A stretch of DNA of 64,000 nt. Origin: Adiantum capillus-veneris. Taxonomy: Eukaryota; Streptophyta; Polypodiopsida; Polypodiales; Pteridaceae. The position numbers and the translations under genes were made by a program. The stretch is taken from contig CM043942.1 of assembly GCA_014529385.2 (NCBI GenBank), forward strand, positions 30,778,969-30,842,968. Reading direction: 5' to 3'. Shown here piece by piece: positions 45,244 to 55,989 of this stretch. Positions within the stretch are counted from its first letter, which is position 1. Each line of letters starts with the position of its first letter. Under the pieces are notes generated by a model that ran no database searches, was not told the origin of the DNA, and worked only from the letters and a program-made list of their open reading frames with translations.

Positions 45244-45247
<4 letters not shown>

Positions 45248-45385
45248 CCTAAGTTTTGTCCACATGGTCAAAACTCTCTCTTTATCTCTCCCCCCTCTCT
45301 ATCTTCATTTCTCTCTCTCCCCTCTCTCTTTGGCCGTAGATTTCCCATGGATTTGTCACTTTGCCATTGGTTTTGTCCACAGTGT

Positions 45386-45427
<42 letters not shown>

Positions 45428-45664
45428 TGTCCCCCAAATTTTTGTCCACATGGTCAAAACTCTATCACCCCCCTCTTAAGTTTTGTACCTTCCCTCTGAC
45501 TCTGCTAGTTTTACCAATGGCTTCCTCATCCCTCTATCTCCCCGTTTCATCCCTCACTTCTAACGACATGGTCAAAACTTTTGAAATGATGTTTTTACAC
45601 TCTCTCTTAGTGAGTGATCTTTTTCCACTTGGTTGCGTCTATGTGAATGAGTTTGTTCCTCTCC

Positions 45665-45727
<63 letters not shown>

Positions 45728-45849
45728 CCTCCATCCCTAAGTTTTGACCACATGGTCAAAATTTATCACTTCCTCTCCAAGTTTTGTAATTTATCTCTCT
45801 CTCACTTAGATTTCTCATGGATTTCTCATTTTGTCATTGTTTTTGTCCA

Positions 45850-45893
<44 letters not shown>

Positions 45894-45980
45894 AGTATTA
45901 TCCACATGGTCAAAGCTCTATCAATCCGTTCGTAAGTTTTATACTCTAAGTGAGTGAGTTTTGTCCACATGGTCAAAAGT
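45244..45980. repeat. Composite repeat: (CT)n, (GT)n and a near-palindromic 20-mer
   Basis: The 20-mer TTTTGTCCACATGGTCAAAA or close variants recur at 45254, 45370, 45440, 45565, 45742, 45897 and 45959, alternating with (CT)n runs (45389-45423, 45852-45892), a (GT)n run (45669-45721) and CCCTAAG or CCCATGGATT linkers. The variant at 45742 (TTTTGACCA-CA-TGGTCAAAA) is a perfect inverted repeat. The linkers around AGATTTCCCATGGATTTG also recur (about 45337 and 45810), so the unit is longer than the 20-mer. Confidence 0.8.
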
Positions 45981-47337
45981 TAAGCAAGTACTTAGGTATA
46001 TTCAAGTTACAATAATGTGGATTAATGCTTTATTGTTGTATGTTTTTATAGACTCCCAAATGGCAAATAAAGATAAAACTCCGAAGAAGGGGCTTGAGGT
46101 GATTGATGGGGTTACTGAAAAGTTTTCATATTTATGGTATATTGATGTCTATGATCTATAAGGACAATTACACTCAGATTTTCTCTTATTCACAAAAAAA
46201 GGTGAAACATTAGGTTTTGAGCAAAATGGGGTGATAGACAATATTACAGAGGGGTGTGTTGGCAAGGAAGGGGTTCCTTGTAATGAGATTAAGTTAAACG
46301 ACTATAATATGTGCTACAAGCTTGACCCGATGGCCTTTGATGCTACACGGATGCGGGTTGAAAACAACTTCTCTCTAAAAAATATGGGGTGGGATTTGTC
46401 TGAGGATATCTCTTGCACAGGGGATCTTGTCTTGGCATTTCAAAATGTTCAACACAATGAAGAATTCATCTCTTTAGCAAAAGGAGATGGTGTCCGCTTG
46501 AAAGAAAGGCAAAAGCTTCATATATTGCCTCGCGAGGACAATTCTAGAAAAGAAACCCCTACGAACACTGTTAACTTGAAGGGTCGGGAATCTTCCATGG
46601 AAATGCATTGTTGTAAGTGTGGCCAACACACTTTTCGATGGCTCTCCTACATCCTCAAGTCTTGGAGTTTTGAATCCCAAACCACTTGTTACTCTTCACA
46701 TCAAGGGTGTAGAGATGACGTTTGATTCCCTAGGGTCAAGCAATAAGAAAGGAAAGCAAGAAGAAATGGGGTTTCACATGTTTGAAAAGTTCTTTCCATT
46801 TGGGTCCACTTCACAATTTTCCATTCCCATTGCTAAATGTGAGGAGGCACCTCCACTTTATACATATAGAACCCTTGCATGGGATTATGTGGAGACATTA
46901 ACAAAACTCTTTGTTAGTAATCCTATGGCTCCTGCCACCACAACTTACCTAATGCCTTATATTAGGGAATACGGGGAGTCAAGACCACTTACAAGCAATG
47001 AGGTCAAGGAATCCATGTTGAGTACATACTCTTATTGGATTATATCAGGTCTACATTCCATACATGCAGCAAAAATCTATAGCCAAAGCACAACACCACA
47101 TTGCATGGCAACCAAAAATGTATATGCAACACAAAATGCTCGAATACTTATGGAATGTCCAGCAGCAATGTGTATAGAGTTATCTCGCATGACAAACAAA
47201 GACTCACATAATGTCATGAAGAATGCTCCTTATATTGAGCAATTCAAGTAGTTGAGAGACCAATGGATGGCATTTGAATCTCCATCAAAACCTCAACAAT
47301 GCTAACTTCCCAAGTCTAGCATGCTACGACTACCTTG

Positions 47338-47431
47338 GTAGGTAGAGCATGACACACTACCTTTTTTGCTTTTACGAAATAACATGTTTGTTATGTTTCT
47401 TACAAAGTTATTGTCTATATATGTTTTCAAG
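47338..47431 (+). other. Inferred intron 1 of the methyltransferase-like gene
   Basis: Donor CTTG|GTAGGT and acceptor TTTTCAAG|GT join LACYDYLG to FVDYIGDKW in frame, skipping 94 bases that contain stops. Confidence 0.6.
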
Positions 47432-48949
47432 GTTTTGTTGATTACATTGGGGATAAATGGACATCAAGGGACTATCAAATGATAGTGAGCTCCCAACAAG
47501 TATTTGATGGATGGGTTTCAATAATGAAACAATATGCCAAAGGTGAGTTATTATCTCAAGCAGAAAGACCTGGAAAGAAGGGAAGGCAAGCATCACTGGC
47601 TACCTTTCGTTGCTTGATGGGGCTAAAGGATGGAGAGATTAATAGGTTGCAAAACAAAATCAATGAAGGGAAAGTCTTATTTCTTAGAATTAAGTGGGAT
47701 AAGAAAGATCTTATAGATATGGAAACAAGGACAAAGCAATTAAAGCAGGACAAGGTGCTAAAGGAAGAGTTGGTCACACTTTTCAATGCATCAATATCAA
47801 CCAACAACAGTGTCTTGAAAACATGGGAGGAGTTAGTTAATGACTACAATATCATAGAGAAATTTTACTCAAAGTTTGTAGGTGTTTGTAGTGATTGGTT
47901 GTCAAAAAAACTAGTACATAAGACTGATCCATGTCCACTATCCAATGGTGCAAGAGACATCGTGAACTACTTTGTTGGAAGAAAGGAGACCCCTCAATCT
48001 TCTAGCACCTTCCCTTGGTCAGTGTATATTGTTGGATATGATTTAGAAGCCCTTGATCTAATATATAATGTGTATAAAGATCCAATTACCATTGGTGTAG
48101 CTATCTTGGATGCTGCACCTGGAGTAGAAGGAATGGATTGGGATTCCTCCAAGTTTGAGAGGCTTGTCTCCTATTTGCTAAAGATGACTTGTGAGCCTAA
48201 ACAATTCATCCTATATCCTTTCTTACTCGGAGGCAAATGGTTGCTTTGGAGGATGGTCTTCTACACATGAGAATAAAGTTCCAGATGCTTGTTGGTAGCA
48301 TTGATTTCTTGCCCTTAGCCAACAATTTTGCTTCTGAAGACATAGACACATTTGTGGTGTTAACATTAGTGAGCAGCATGAGCAAAACTTTTGTCAAACT
48401 TGATCGCTATGTCAACAATACAAACAAGCCCCTAATATGGGGCAATGCACACATTGAAGTGGAGGGGACTGACAAAGATCTTGATGAAGAGCAACAAGTG
48501 GCCAAAGCAATAGTGAGCAGGAAGAAGCAAGTTATCAACAAAACTGTGAAGGCATTCAATGACCAGCACAAGGTTGTCCTTGATGTGTTTGCAGGTGGTC
48601 TTGCATCAAAGGCTACACTCTTGAGTCGAAGAAAAACCATCACGATAGTTTGCAACTCGCAAGAGCAACGTGAAGTTGATGGAATTTGTTCTAGAGCACA
48701 TGAAAAGACTAAAGAAAAGTCTCATCCAATAGACACAAAAGGAGATGAGCCACAAGTGACTTATCTACCACAGGAAGGTGTAGAGGAATCTAACCAAGAT
48801 GTCATGGGCCTTATCATGAAAGAGAAAATGAAGGCCACTTCAGGTGTTTAGTACCTTGTTTGCACCATAATTTTTGATTTGTGAAATGTTTAAGTACTCT
48901 TTTTCCTTGTAATTTTGGGATGATAAAGCCTATGTACTACTTGTTACTA

Positions 48950-49004
48950 TGAAAGTGTTTTTCATATCTCTTTGTCTCCCCCTCAATCCTTCAATTTTGT
49001 TCAT

Positions 49005-49048
<44 letters not shown>

Positions 49049-49110
49049 CCCCCCTCCTTCAATCCCTCATTTTTGTCCACATGGTCAAAACATTAGTGGG
49101 GTTCGCTCTC
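48950..49110. repeat. (CT)n and 20-mer unit at the 5' side of LINE D
   Basis: (CT)n at 49009-49044 is followed by TTTTTGTCCACATGGTCAAAAC (from 49071), the same composite as at 45244-45980. Confidence 0.8.
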
Positions 49111-49141
49111 CTAGTGCTCTTCACGATATTGGATATGCGAT

Positions 49142-50986
49142 ATGTTTAACCTTGCACTTCAGTACGGCATGCCTCATGATTGGAGTGCAAATTGGATCAA
49201 ACCTTTGCACAAAGGAGGAGATGTAAACAATGTGAACAACTATCGCACTATAATGGTTGGTTTTTTAATGGCAAAGTTATTTGGATGTATCATGGAGATG
49301 AAGATAAGTGAATGGGCTAAAAAGAATGGCAAACGTGCACTTGGCCAAGCAGGTTTTCGAAAGCATCATAGCACTATTGATCACCTTGTCACTCTTCGAG
49401 TTCTTATGGAAGCGTCTCGATTGAAAGGAAAAAAGTTGTATTGTTGCTTTGTGGATTTCAAGAAAGCTTTTGACATAGTACCGCGAGGAAATCTTTGGAG
49501 ATGTATGCAAAGCCTTCAAGTGCCGAGAGAATTTATACATGCAGTCTTTCGCATCTACCAAAAAGTGATATGTCGATTACGTATGGGAGATGGAATTTCA
49601 GAATTTTTTGCAAGCACTATTGGTGTCAAACAAGGATGCCCACTTTCCCCAACCCTCTTTGGGCTACTCATTGATGAATTGGAATGCATGGTTCTTGACT
49701 TTATGCAGCAAGAAGGCATAGAAGAGGTTAAGATTGGAAATGCGGTGATCATGCTTTTGCTTTATGCCGATGATGTAGTGCTCTTGGCACATACCTTAGA
49801 AGATGCACAAAAGCTTATGAGTGTCTTGGAACGCTTTTGCCTACATAGCGGGCTGATCGTGAATGGATCCAAAACCAAGGTTATGCTTGTAAAAACCCTC
49901 AATGATGAAAATCCATGCATTGTATATAACAATGAGAAACTTGAAGTGGTAGATCACTTCAAGTACCTTGGCCTTGAGGTTCCATCCAATCACAAATGGA
50001 AGGATTGTGCAATGCGTCGCTTGGAAGCCGGAAAGAGGGCCTATTATGCATTTGAGAACATGTGCAATGCAGGAGAGATCAAGTGTTGGGCTCTCAAAAA
50101 GTACCTCTTTGACACATTGGTGACACCGGTGCTTCTTTATGGAGTGGAAGTGTGGGGTGGAAGCATCGGGAAGTCTACTTGGAAAGAGTTTGAGAATGTC
50201 CAAAAGCGTTTTCTTACCAACTTTCTCCAAGTCAAGACACAAACACCCTACATGCTCTTACGTCTTGAGTCCGGATTGCTTCCCATTGAGGTCTTGGATA
50301 TGTAAAGGGTTGTGGAGTACATGCGTAAGACACAACGTATCCCTTTTCATCGACTTCCTAGAATCGCATATGAAGCAAGTCAAATGGTTCAAAAGACATG
50401 CAAGAGCAAAATACTAAGTTCGGGGTGGATGCTTGATATCAAGAAATGGTTTGGAAGATGGGATGCATGTCACTTGGTCAAGGATGCGTCGATCGACTCC
50501 CAAGTTAATGAGGCCTTCTTACAACGCCAATGTATCACGGCTTGGGAGAAATCCGGAGGTTCTCGCTTTAGCCATTACACCACACACGTTGCCCCAAACT
50601 ACAAATCTCTCTTCTTCTCGGAACGAGGTAACCGAACCCATTCCTACATCCTTGAGCCCATCCCGTTGAGTGCGATCCGCACCATTGCCTCCATTCGTCT
50701 TAGCTCCCATTCTCTACGCTGCGAGACAGGACGTTGGGGCACTGGCGAGGAGTGTCATCGACTTTGCACCTTATGCCCTCGTCAAGTGCGAGAGAGTGAG
50801 TACCACACACTACTTGAGTGCTTAGCTTTTGACCACATTAGGTCCTCTTTTCCCCATATATTCAGCCATGATCTCTCCCTACATACCTTCCTCTCCCAAC
50901 CACGATGTGGACTCTCTATTGCGACGCTCATTTCAGCCATTTTTGAGCATCGAGAGTCACTTATGAACTTCACTCACACCACGTGA
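49142..50986 (+). pseudogene. LINE D ORF2, reverse transcriptase and zinc-binding C-terminus
   Basis: The first frame (to 50305) has DWSANWIKPLHKGGD, NYRTIMVGFLMAKLFG, GQAGFRKHHSTIDHL, CCFVDFKKAFDIVPR, GVKQGCPLSPTLFGLLIDEL, LLYADDVVLLAHTLEDAQKL with intact YADD, and TPVLLYGVEVWGGS. A TAA at 50303-50305 interrupts. The same frame continues to 50986 with WMLDIKKWFGRWDA, RGNRTHSYILEP and the zinc pattern HRLCTLCPRQVRESEYHTLL. LINE A's extension with the PIP-box is absent. The N-terminal fingers and endonuclease are lost. Confidence 0.9.
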
Positions 50987-51009
50987 CATGTTCATTTGGT
51001 CCCTCCCAT

Positions 51010-51025
51010 AGGTCATATTTGACCT
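51010..51025 (+). other. LINE D 3'-terminal hairpin
   Basis: AGGTCATATTTGACCT, identical to LINE C and structurally equivalent to LINE A. Confidence 0.7.
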
Positions 51026-51046
51026 CTCAGGACGATAATAGAACTA

Positions 51047-51082
<36 letters not shown>

Positions 51083-51085
<3 letters not shown>

Positions 51086-51173
51086 CACATGGTCAAAACA
51101 TGAGTAAGGATGTTCTCCATACTCTCCCTGAGTGAGTGATCCTACTCGTCTTTGTGTGTGTGTGAATGGCTTT

Positions 51174-51249
<76 letters not shown>

Positions 51250-51308
51250 CACATGGTCAAAACTTTAGTGCGGATGCTTCTTGCACTCTCCCTAAGTCTG
51301 TGAGCTTG

Positions 51309-51394
<86 letters not shown>

Positions 51395-51400
51395 GTGTCC
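51083..51400. repeat. (CT)n and 20-mer composite after LINE D
   Basis: GTCCACATGGTCAAAAC at 51083 and ATCCACATGGTCAAAACT at 51247 alternate with (CT)n at 51179-51246 and 51313-51390 and short linkers containing CACTCTCCCT(A/G)AGT. Confidence 0.85.
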
Positions 51401-52017
51401 CTTAAGTTTATGTACTATTTCATGTTACAAATTGGTTTGGAATACGTCTTAATGGGTATGCTCTTAAAAAAACGTCTTAAGGTAGTGGCTCCAATGCTGA
51501 TGTCAATGTTGCCGATTCAATTTTGATTGAGGAAGTTTTGCCATACTTGGTGCAATTAAGCGAATCAAGTGATGCACGTGGGGTTGTCAAATTTTATCGT
51601 TATGGTCACGAGCCTATTCAATTTGGACATGCATTGTATGAGCAATTTAAGAGTGTTATTGATGGTTGGACCAAACCTAGTGATAGCGATGTCTCATCTT
51701 CTCAATCAGTTCAATCCAAACGTCTTGGTAGCAAGCATGGAAGATTTGTTCAATACTCTATCACCTCTTGCTTTAAAAGGCCTTCTCTATCACAAGGATT
51801 GGCTTCATCAATCACGATTACTACAAAGCATGCTCTTTTTCTATCAGATGGTTCTCAAAGATCGAAGCTACATAAACTTCCTTTGACCTCAACTTTAAAG
51901 GACATGGAAGCTATGCACATAGCTCAAGAATTGGGCTATAACAAGAGTTACATAAATGGAGGATCTGCTAAACGTTTCATAGATAGCTTACAAAAAATTT
52001 ATTCCCACCAAGGATGA

Positions 52018-53370
52018 TATCAAAGCCCCATGATGTAAATTTCACTATGATAGAGTGAACAACGCTAAGTTGTAAAAACTTGAAACTTGATTTTCATCAA
52101 GATGCACCTTTGACAACACATTTTTTACATTATTTTGTATTTTGTACTTTTGTGATTTCAAGTAGATATACTCGTACATTAGTTTATTTTGTGTATCATT
52201 GTTTGGTGTTTCTTAGCACCACCTTCTAAAAGAGAAAATAAGCTACTCTTATGCCCAAGAAAAAGATTTACTTAAGAACTTATCACACTTGGTTGCAGCC
52301 TTTTGGATTTACTTGTAATGGTCATAAGTGACTTGGATAATGTGTCATCATGCTTCATGCCAGACACAGTTGTCATACATGTTGTGGTCACCCATGTAAA
52401 GTTTATTGGAGAGTAAACCTCTATGTGTATGAGCAAATATACTCCTTAAGCATTTTAAAGCTCTATGTACACAAACACATTGTCACACATTGCTAGTTGT
52501 ATGTTATTTCCATCATTTGTTCTTGTATCTTGTCTCATTAGTAAACTAAGTAAACAAGCATGTACCTTCCTTTTTTATTTAGACATTTCACAATCTTGCT
52601 GATATAGTTTGATGTTGATTTTGGGACAATATGAAAGGACTATAGTAAACAATACGCACGTATTAAGAAGTCTAGAGAGACATGACATTGATTGGGATTG
52701 ATCAAATAGTTCGGTGCAAAATTTTTTCTCTCAATATCAAACCTACTCAACAATGGATCTCATGGAGTTGAAGTGATTACTCAAAAAGTAATGCATTTTG
52801 GGTGCATTTTCAAGTTGCCATAGTAACTTACCATAGTTTGATCTAAAGATCTATGGTCTTTCTAAAAGTTTTCTCTACACATTTATCCACATTTATAATA
52901 ATAAGTTAATGACACAATCCAAAGATACAACAAGTAGTATCTCATTGAAAATTTTTATGGTTGGAAAGAAAATAATGATGATTGAAACACATAGAAAAAG
53001 TACTATATCGTGGATAAAACTTCACCACATTTACAAAGTGAGAATTAGCAGATTCCCATATTTACTAATAAGGTGTTCTCTCGTTTTTTGTTTCAACTAC
53101 AAAAGTTGAAGTTCTAGAGAGTTGGACTATAGGGACATATGGTTCAACCTCCTGGACATGGAATGTTTTGGGTTTTATTTCCTCAAGAGGCAATATCTCA
53201 GGGACTATGGCTTGAGTGGCAGGGCTAAGAGTTGGTTTCTGTGTTTGACACTCCTAGTCCCCCAATCAATAGTGCATGTGGTGGCTATTATCCACGCATA
53301 TCCTAGGTTTATATTGCTTTTTGTAGTTCCAACAGGCATGGCCAAAAAGTGTTGAGCCACAAACCCGTTG
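52018..53370. other. 3' flank of the degenerate gene, no gene seen
   Basis: AT-rich DNA with only short ORFs lacking motifs. Confidence 0.4.
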
Positions 53371-53860
53371 TCATAACTGACAGAAGTGTGCTAGATTCCA
53401 AAAATCACATTTTTTTTTCTTATTGATACCCTTGACTTGGATAGTACTCTCAGATAGAGATGGCTTTCCCAACTGACACCACACTCCATATGTCAAAAGA
53501 TTATATTTAGCACCCGTGTCCAATAAGGCGTTATATAAAAGTTTCCCATAGGCGCTATATAGCTCAATAGGGTATCGTAGAGGTGTGTCAGAGCCCAACC
53601 AATCATCTTCTGTTTCAACGTGAAATGCATGTGTAACTCCAAGGTTGGCCTCTTGTTAGCGTCTTATACGTCGTTGTCGCTCCTTAGCCTAAGCTTGAGC
53701 TTGTATCTTCTTCAATTCTGCTTGTGCCTTGTCTGCCTTTTTTTGTTCGATGGCACATAGCTCCTCTTGGCTTAAAGGATCATAATATCTTTTAAATTTA
53801 CTCCCATTGAGGAATCCAATGGTTTCAACTCCATCAAGAGTTTCCACATGAATGGTACCT
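53371..53860 (-). pseudogene. Gypsy-4 integrase tail plus retropepsin-like segment
   Basis: About 53860-53700 encodes HVETLDGVETIGFLNGSKF, the conserved last lines of Tat-type integrases, followed by a Gln/Lys/Ala-rich helix. Then 53598-53371 encodes YNALLDTGAKYNLLTYGVW, an aspartic protease active site (DTGA). A TAA-type break lies between them near 53655. A protease downstream of integrase is unusual. It may be a separate fragment joined by rearrangement. Confidence 0.55.
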
Positions 53861-54003
53861 TGTGGGGTGATTTAGCATACTCTATATGGTCCTTTTCTGA
53901 CATATTTCAACTTTTTATTCTCGTTACGCACTCCATACATAAGGACTTTATCACCAACATTGATATCTTTGTTCTTTAGATGACGGTCAACCATTTCTTT
54001 CTC

Positions 54004-55016
54004 CTATCTTTTTCCAAGTGCATTTTGCACAACCAATTGCTGTTCTTCGTCTAATCTCTCAAGGATATATAAACGCTCAACTAAAGGGTTACCATCCCAA
54101 CCTTCTTGTGAAGCCACCCGTAGACTAAAAATTATAAACTCCCATGGCATAACTACTTCTTGGCCATATACCATTTTGAATGGTGTACAATTAATAGCCA
54201 CTTTGTAAGAAGTACAATAAGACCATAGAGTTGATGTTAGCTTCATCCCAATCTATGCGATGAGCTTCCACTGTTTTGGTCAAGATAGAAGTAAGGTCTT
54301 GTTAGTGCTCTCAGCTTGGCCATTTGCTTGTGGGTAATACAATGTAAACTTATGGTAGGCTATCATGAAGTTTGTCGTGAGTTCCTTTATCACTCTATTT
54401 ATAAAATGAATGCCATTGTCACTCACAATCTCAAATGGACAACCAAATCTTGTAAGAATGTTCTTAACTGAGTACTATTTTCACTCACAATCTCAAAGGT
54501 CTTGTTAGTGCTCTCAACTTGGCCATTTGCTTATGGGTAATACGGTGTAGACTTATAATGGGCTATCATGAAGTTTGTCGTGAGTTCCTTTATCACTTCA
54601 TTTATAAAATGAGTACCATTGTCACTCACAATCTCAAAAGGACAACCAAATCTTGTAATAATATTCTCAAAGAGAAAATTAGCAGTTGACCTTGCATCAG
54701 CCTTGCATGTTGCTTTGGCTTCCGCCCACTTTGTCACATAGTCAGCAGCAACGATAATATATCGAGATTGAGTGTTACAAGCTGCGGGATTAATTGGGCC
54801 TATAAAGTCTAAACCCCACTTTTCAAATGGTTGAGTCAGTTTAATAGGATGTAAGGGCATCTTATTCTTTCGTTGTGTGATCTTGTAATGTTGGCATTCA
54901 TCACACCCTTTTGCAAAAAGTGATGCTTTTTTGAACAAGGTAGACCACCAATAGCCTGATTGCAACACCTTTCTAGCAGTTAGTTCCCCTGAGAAATGTT
55001 CTCCGGCTATACGCAT
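54004..55016 (-). pseudogene. Gypsy-4 integrase
   Basis: At 55016-54531 are the HHCC end (GCDECQHYKIT) and the core with WGLDFIGPINP (first Asp), EIVSDNGTHFINEV (second Asp). The glutamate region is next to YYP, where the frame breaks at a tandem duplication (54293-54657). At 54246-54004 the C-terminal domain resumes with TPFKMVYGQEVVMP. Confidence 0.85.
54293..54657. repeat. Tandem duplication inside the integrase, offset 203 bp
   Basis: About 160 bases around CTTGGCCATTTGCTT...TGGACAACCAAATCTTGTAA are present twice (from about 54293 and about 54496) with roughly one change in ten. The copies duplicate the second-Asp region of the integrase. Confidence 0.85.
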
Positions 55017-55132
55017 GTGGGCTTCTTGCAGTATGTATAAATACTCATCCTCACGAGCACAATGTCTAAGAATATCGTCCTTCCCTAGCTTGCAGAGAGT
55101 TCTTGAAATTAGAGAATAATGTTCACATTCCT

Positions 55133-55726
55133 TTAATAGTTTTGAGCTATATCTTTACGAAGCTCTTTGGGTGGAAAACCATTAACTAAAAAGTTCACAA
55201 TCTTCTCACTCCGTTCAGGCATGGTCTCAACTAGGAACAAGGAAGTATTGGGCAATTCATCATCGACTCCAGTAGGGGCTTCACCATTGGGTATGCAAGA
55301 CAAATGATCCGCCATGACATGTCTCTTACCGAGTCTCGCCACAATGGTAAAATCAAACTCAAGAAGAATTAACAGCCATCGTGTAATTATTCCCGTGGAA
55401 CAAGGTTTATTTACTAGATACAACAAGGCTTGATAATCAACATAGAAAACAAACTTGCTGGCAAGAAGGTAGAAGCGAAATTTCTTCACTACGTAAATAA
55501 TGGCTAAACCTTCCCGCTTAGTAGTGTAGTTTCTCTCAACATCATTTAATTGCCGACTTGCAAAGCTAATGGGGTAGTCCAATTTATGTTCTCCTGGTTG
55601 AGCTAGAACACATCCAATACCAAAGTTCGATGCATATTTATGCACATGGAAAATTACATTCCAATCGGGCACTCGTAGAATGGGAGCGCTAAGCATGGTC
55701 ACACTCCGTGGTCTAGTGGAACTCAA
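55133..55726 (-). pseudogene. Gypsy-4 RNase H and linker
   Basis: Open for 197 codons: FHVHKYASNFGIGCVLAQPGE (first catalytic region, Asp replaced by Lys/Tyr context), ISFASRQLNDVERNYTT, REGLAIIYVVKKFRFYL, FYVDYQALLYLV, and KRHVMADHLSC at the end. The canonical first Asp is not visible (HVHKYAS in place of D-A-S), so activity is doubtful. Confidence 0.85.
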
Positions 55727-55989
55727 TAAGAAGCTTGTACAATGGGCGACCTATCTCGGCAAAGTTTAAAATAAACCACCGGTAATAACCAACATGGCCC
55801 ATGAACCTTTGAACTCCTTTATAGTTTGTAGGTGGTGGAAAATCAGCAATAAACTTGATTTTGCTTTCATCTATGGAAATCCCACTTTTTGGACACTATA
55901 TGTCCTAAAATGACTCCATGTTTAACCCAAAATTGGCATTTGAAAGGGTTTAATGAGATGCGATACAATCTGCACTTTTCAAACACTTT

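Larger units (their letters stand above)
43010..45245 (+). mobile_element. LINE C, non-LTR retrotransposon copy (RT to 3' end)
   Basis: It is a 5'-truncated, decayed copy closely related to LINE D. The RT, the C-terminal region and the 3' UTR are present. The 3' end has the hairpin at 45162-45177, then GACGATAATAAAATC and (CT)n at 45197-45244. Confidence 0.88.
49110..51082 (+). mobile_element. LINE D, non-LTR retrotransposon copy (RT to 3' end)
   Basis: A 5'-truncated sister of LINE C that is better preserved. It has RT and C-terminal domain in nearly one frame, the hairpin at 51010-51025, GACGATAATAGAAC and a (CT)n tail (51051-51082). It lies inside intron 2 of the methyltransferase-like gene in the same orientation. 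Confidence 0.9.
48844..51481 (+). other. Inferred intron 2 of the methyltransferase-like gene, carrying LINE D
   Basis: Donor TTCAG|GTGTTT and acceptor CTTAAG|GT join MKATSG to SGSNADVNVADS in frame. Without LINE D (about 49110-51082) and the (CT)n/20-mer repeats, only a few hundred bases of ordinary intron remain. Confidence 0.55.
46060..52017 (+). pseudogene. Degenerate spliced gene with ParB-like and N4/N6 DNA methyltransferase-like domains
   Basis: Exon 1 (46060-47337), exon 2 (47432-48843) and exon 3 (51482-52017) join in frame across GT-AG introns (47338-47431, 48844-51481). Exon 1 ends with a ParB/sulfiredoxin-like stretch: SYWIISGLHSIHAAKIY, then ARILMECPAAMCIELSRMTN, resembling the ParB pattern of an aromatic, V/I-I-x-G-x-H-R-x-x-A-A. 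Exon 2 holds VAILDAAPGVEGMDWDSSKF, at the place of motif IV (D-P-P-Y, here DAAP). About 150 residues later comes KVVLDVFAGGLASKATLL..R, a good motif I (D-x-F-x-G-G). IV-before-I is the beta-class order. Exon 3 is Ser-rich with no domain. Disruptions are TAA at 46159, a frame change near 46610 (or a small intron), TAG at 47249, and frameshifts near 47295 and 48225. LINE D sits in intron 2. Phage and plasmid ParB-methylase fusions are the nearest architecture I know. Family assignment is by motif only. Confidence 0.5.

Noticed and set aside
46060-52017. Recent bacterial contamination as source of the methyltransferase-like sequence
   Set aside because: AT-rich plant-like composition, inferred GT-AG introns, many disabling changes and an inserted plant LINE show that it is an old nuclear resident.
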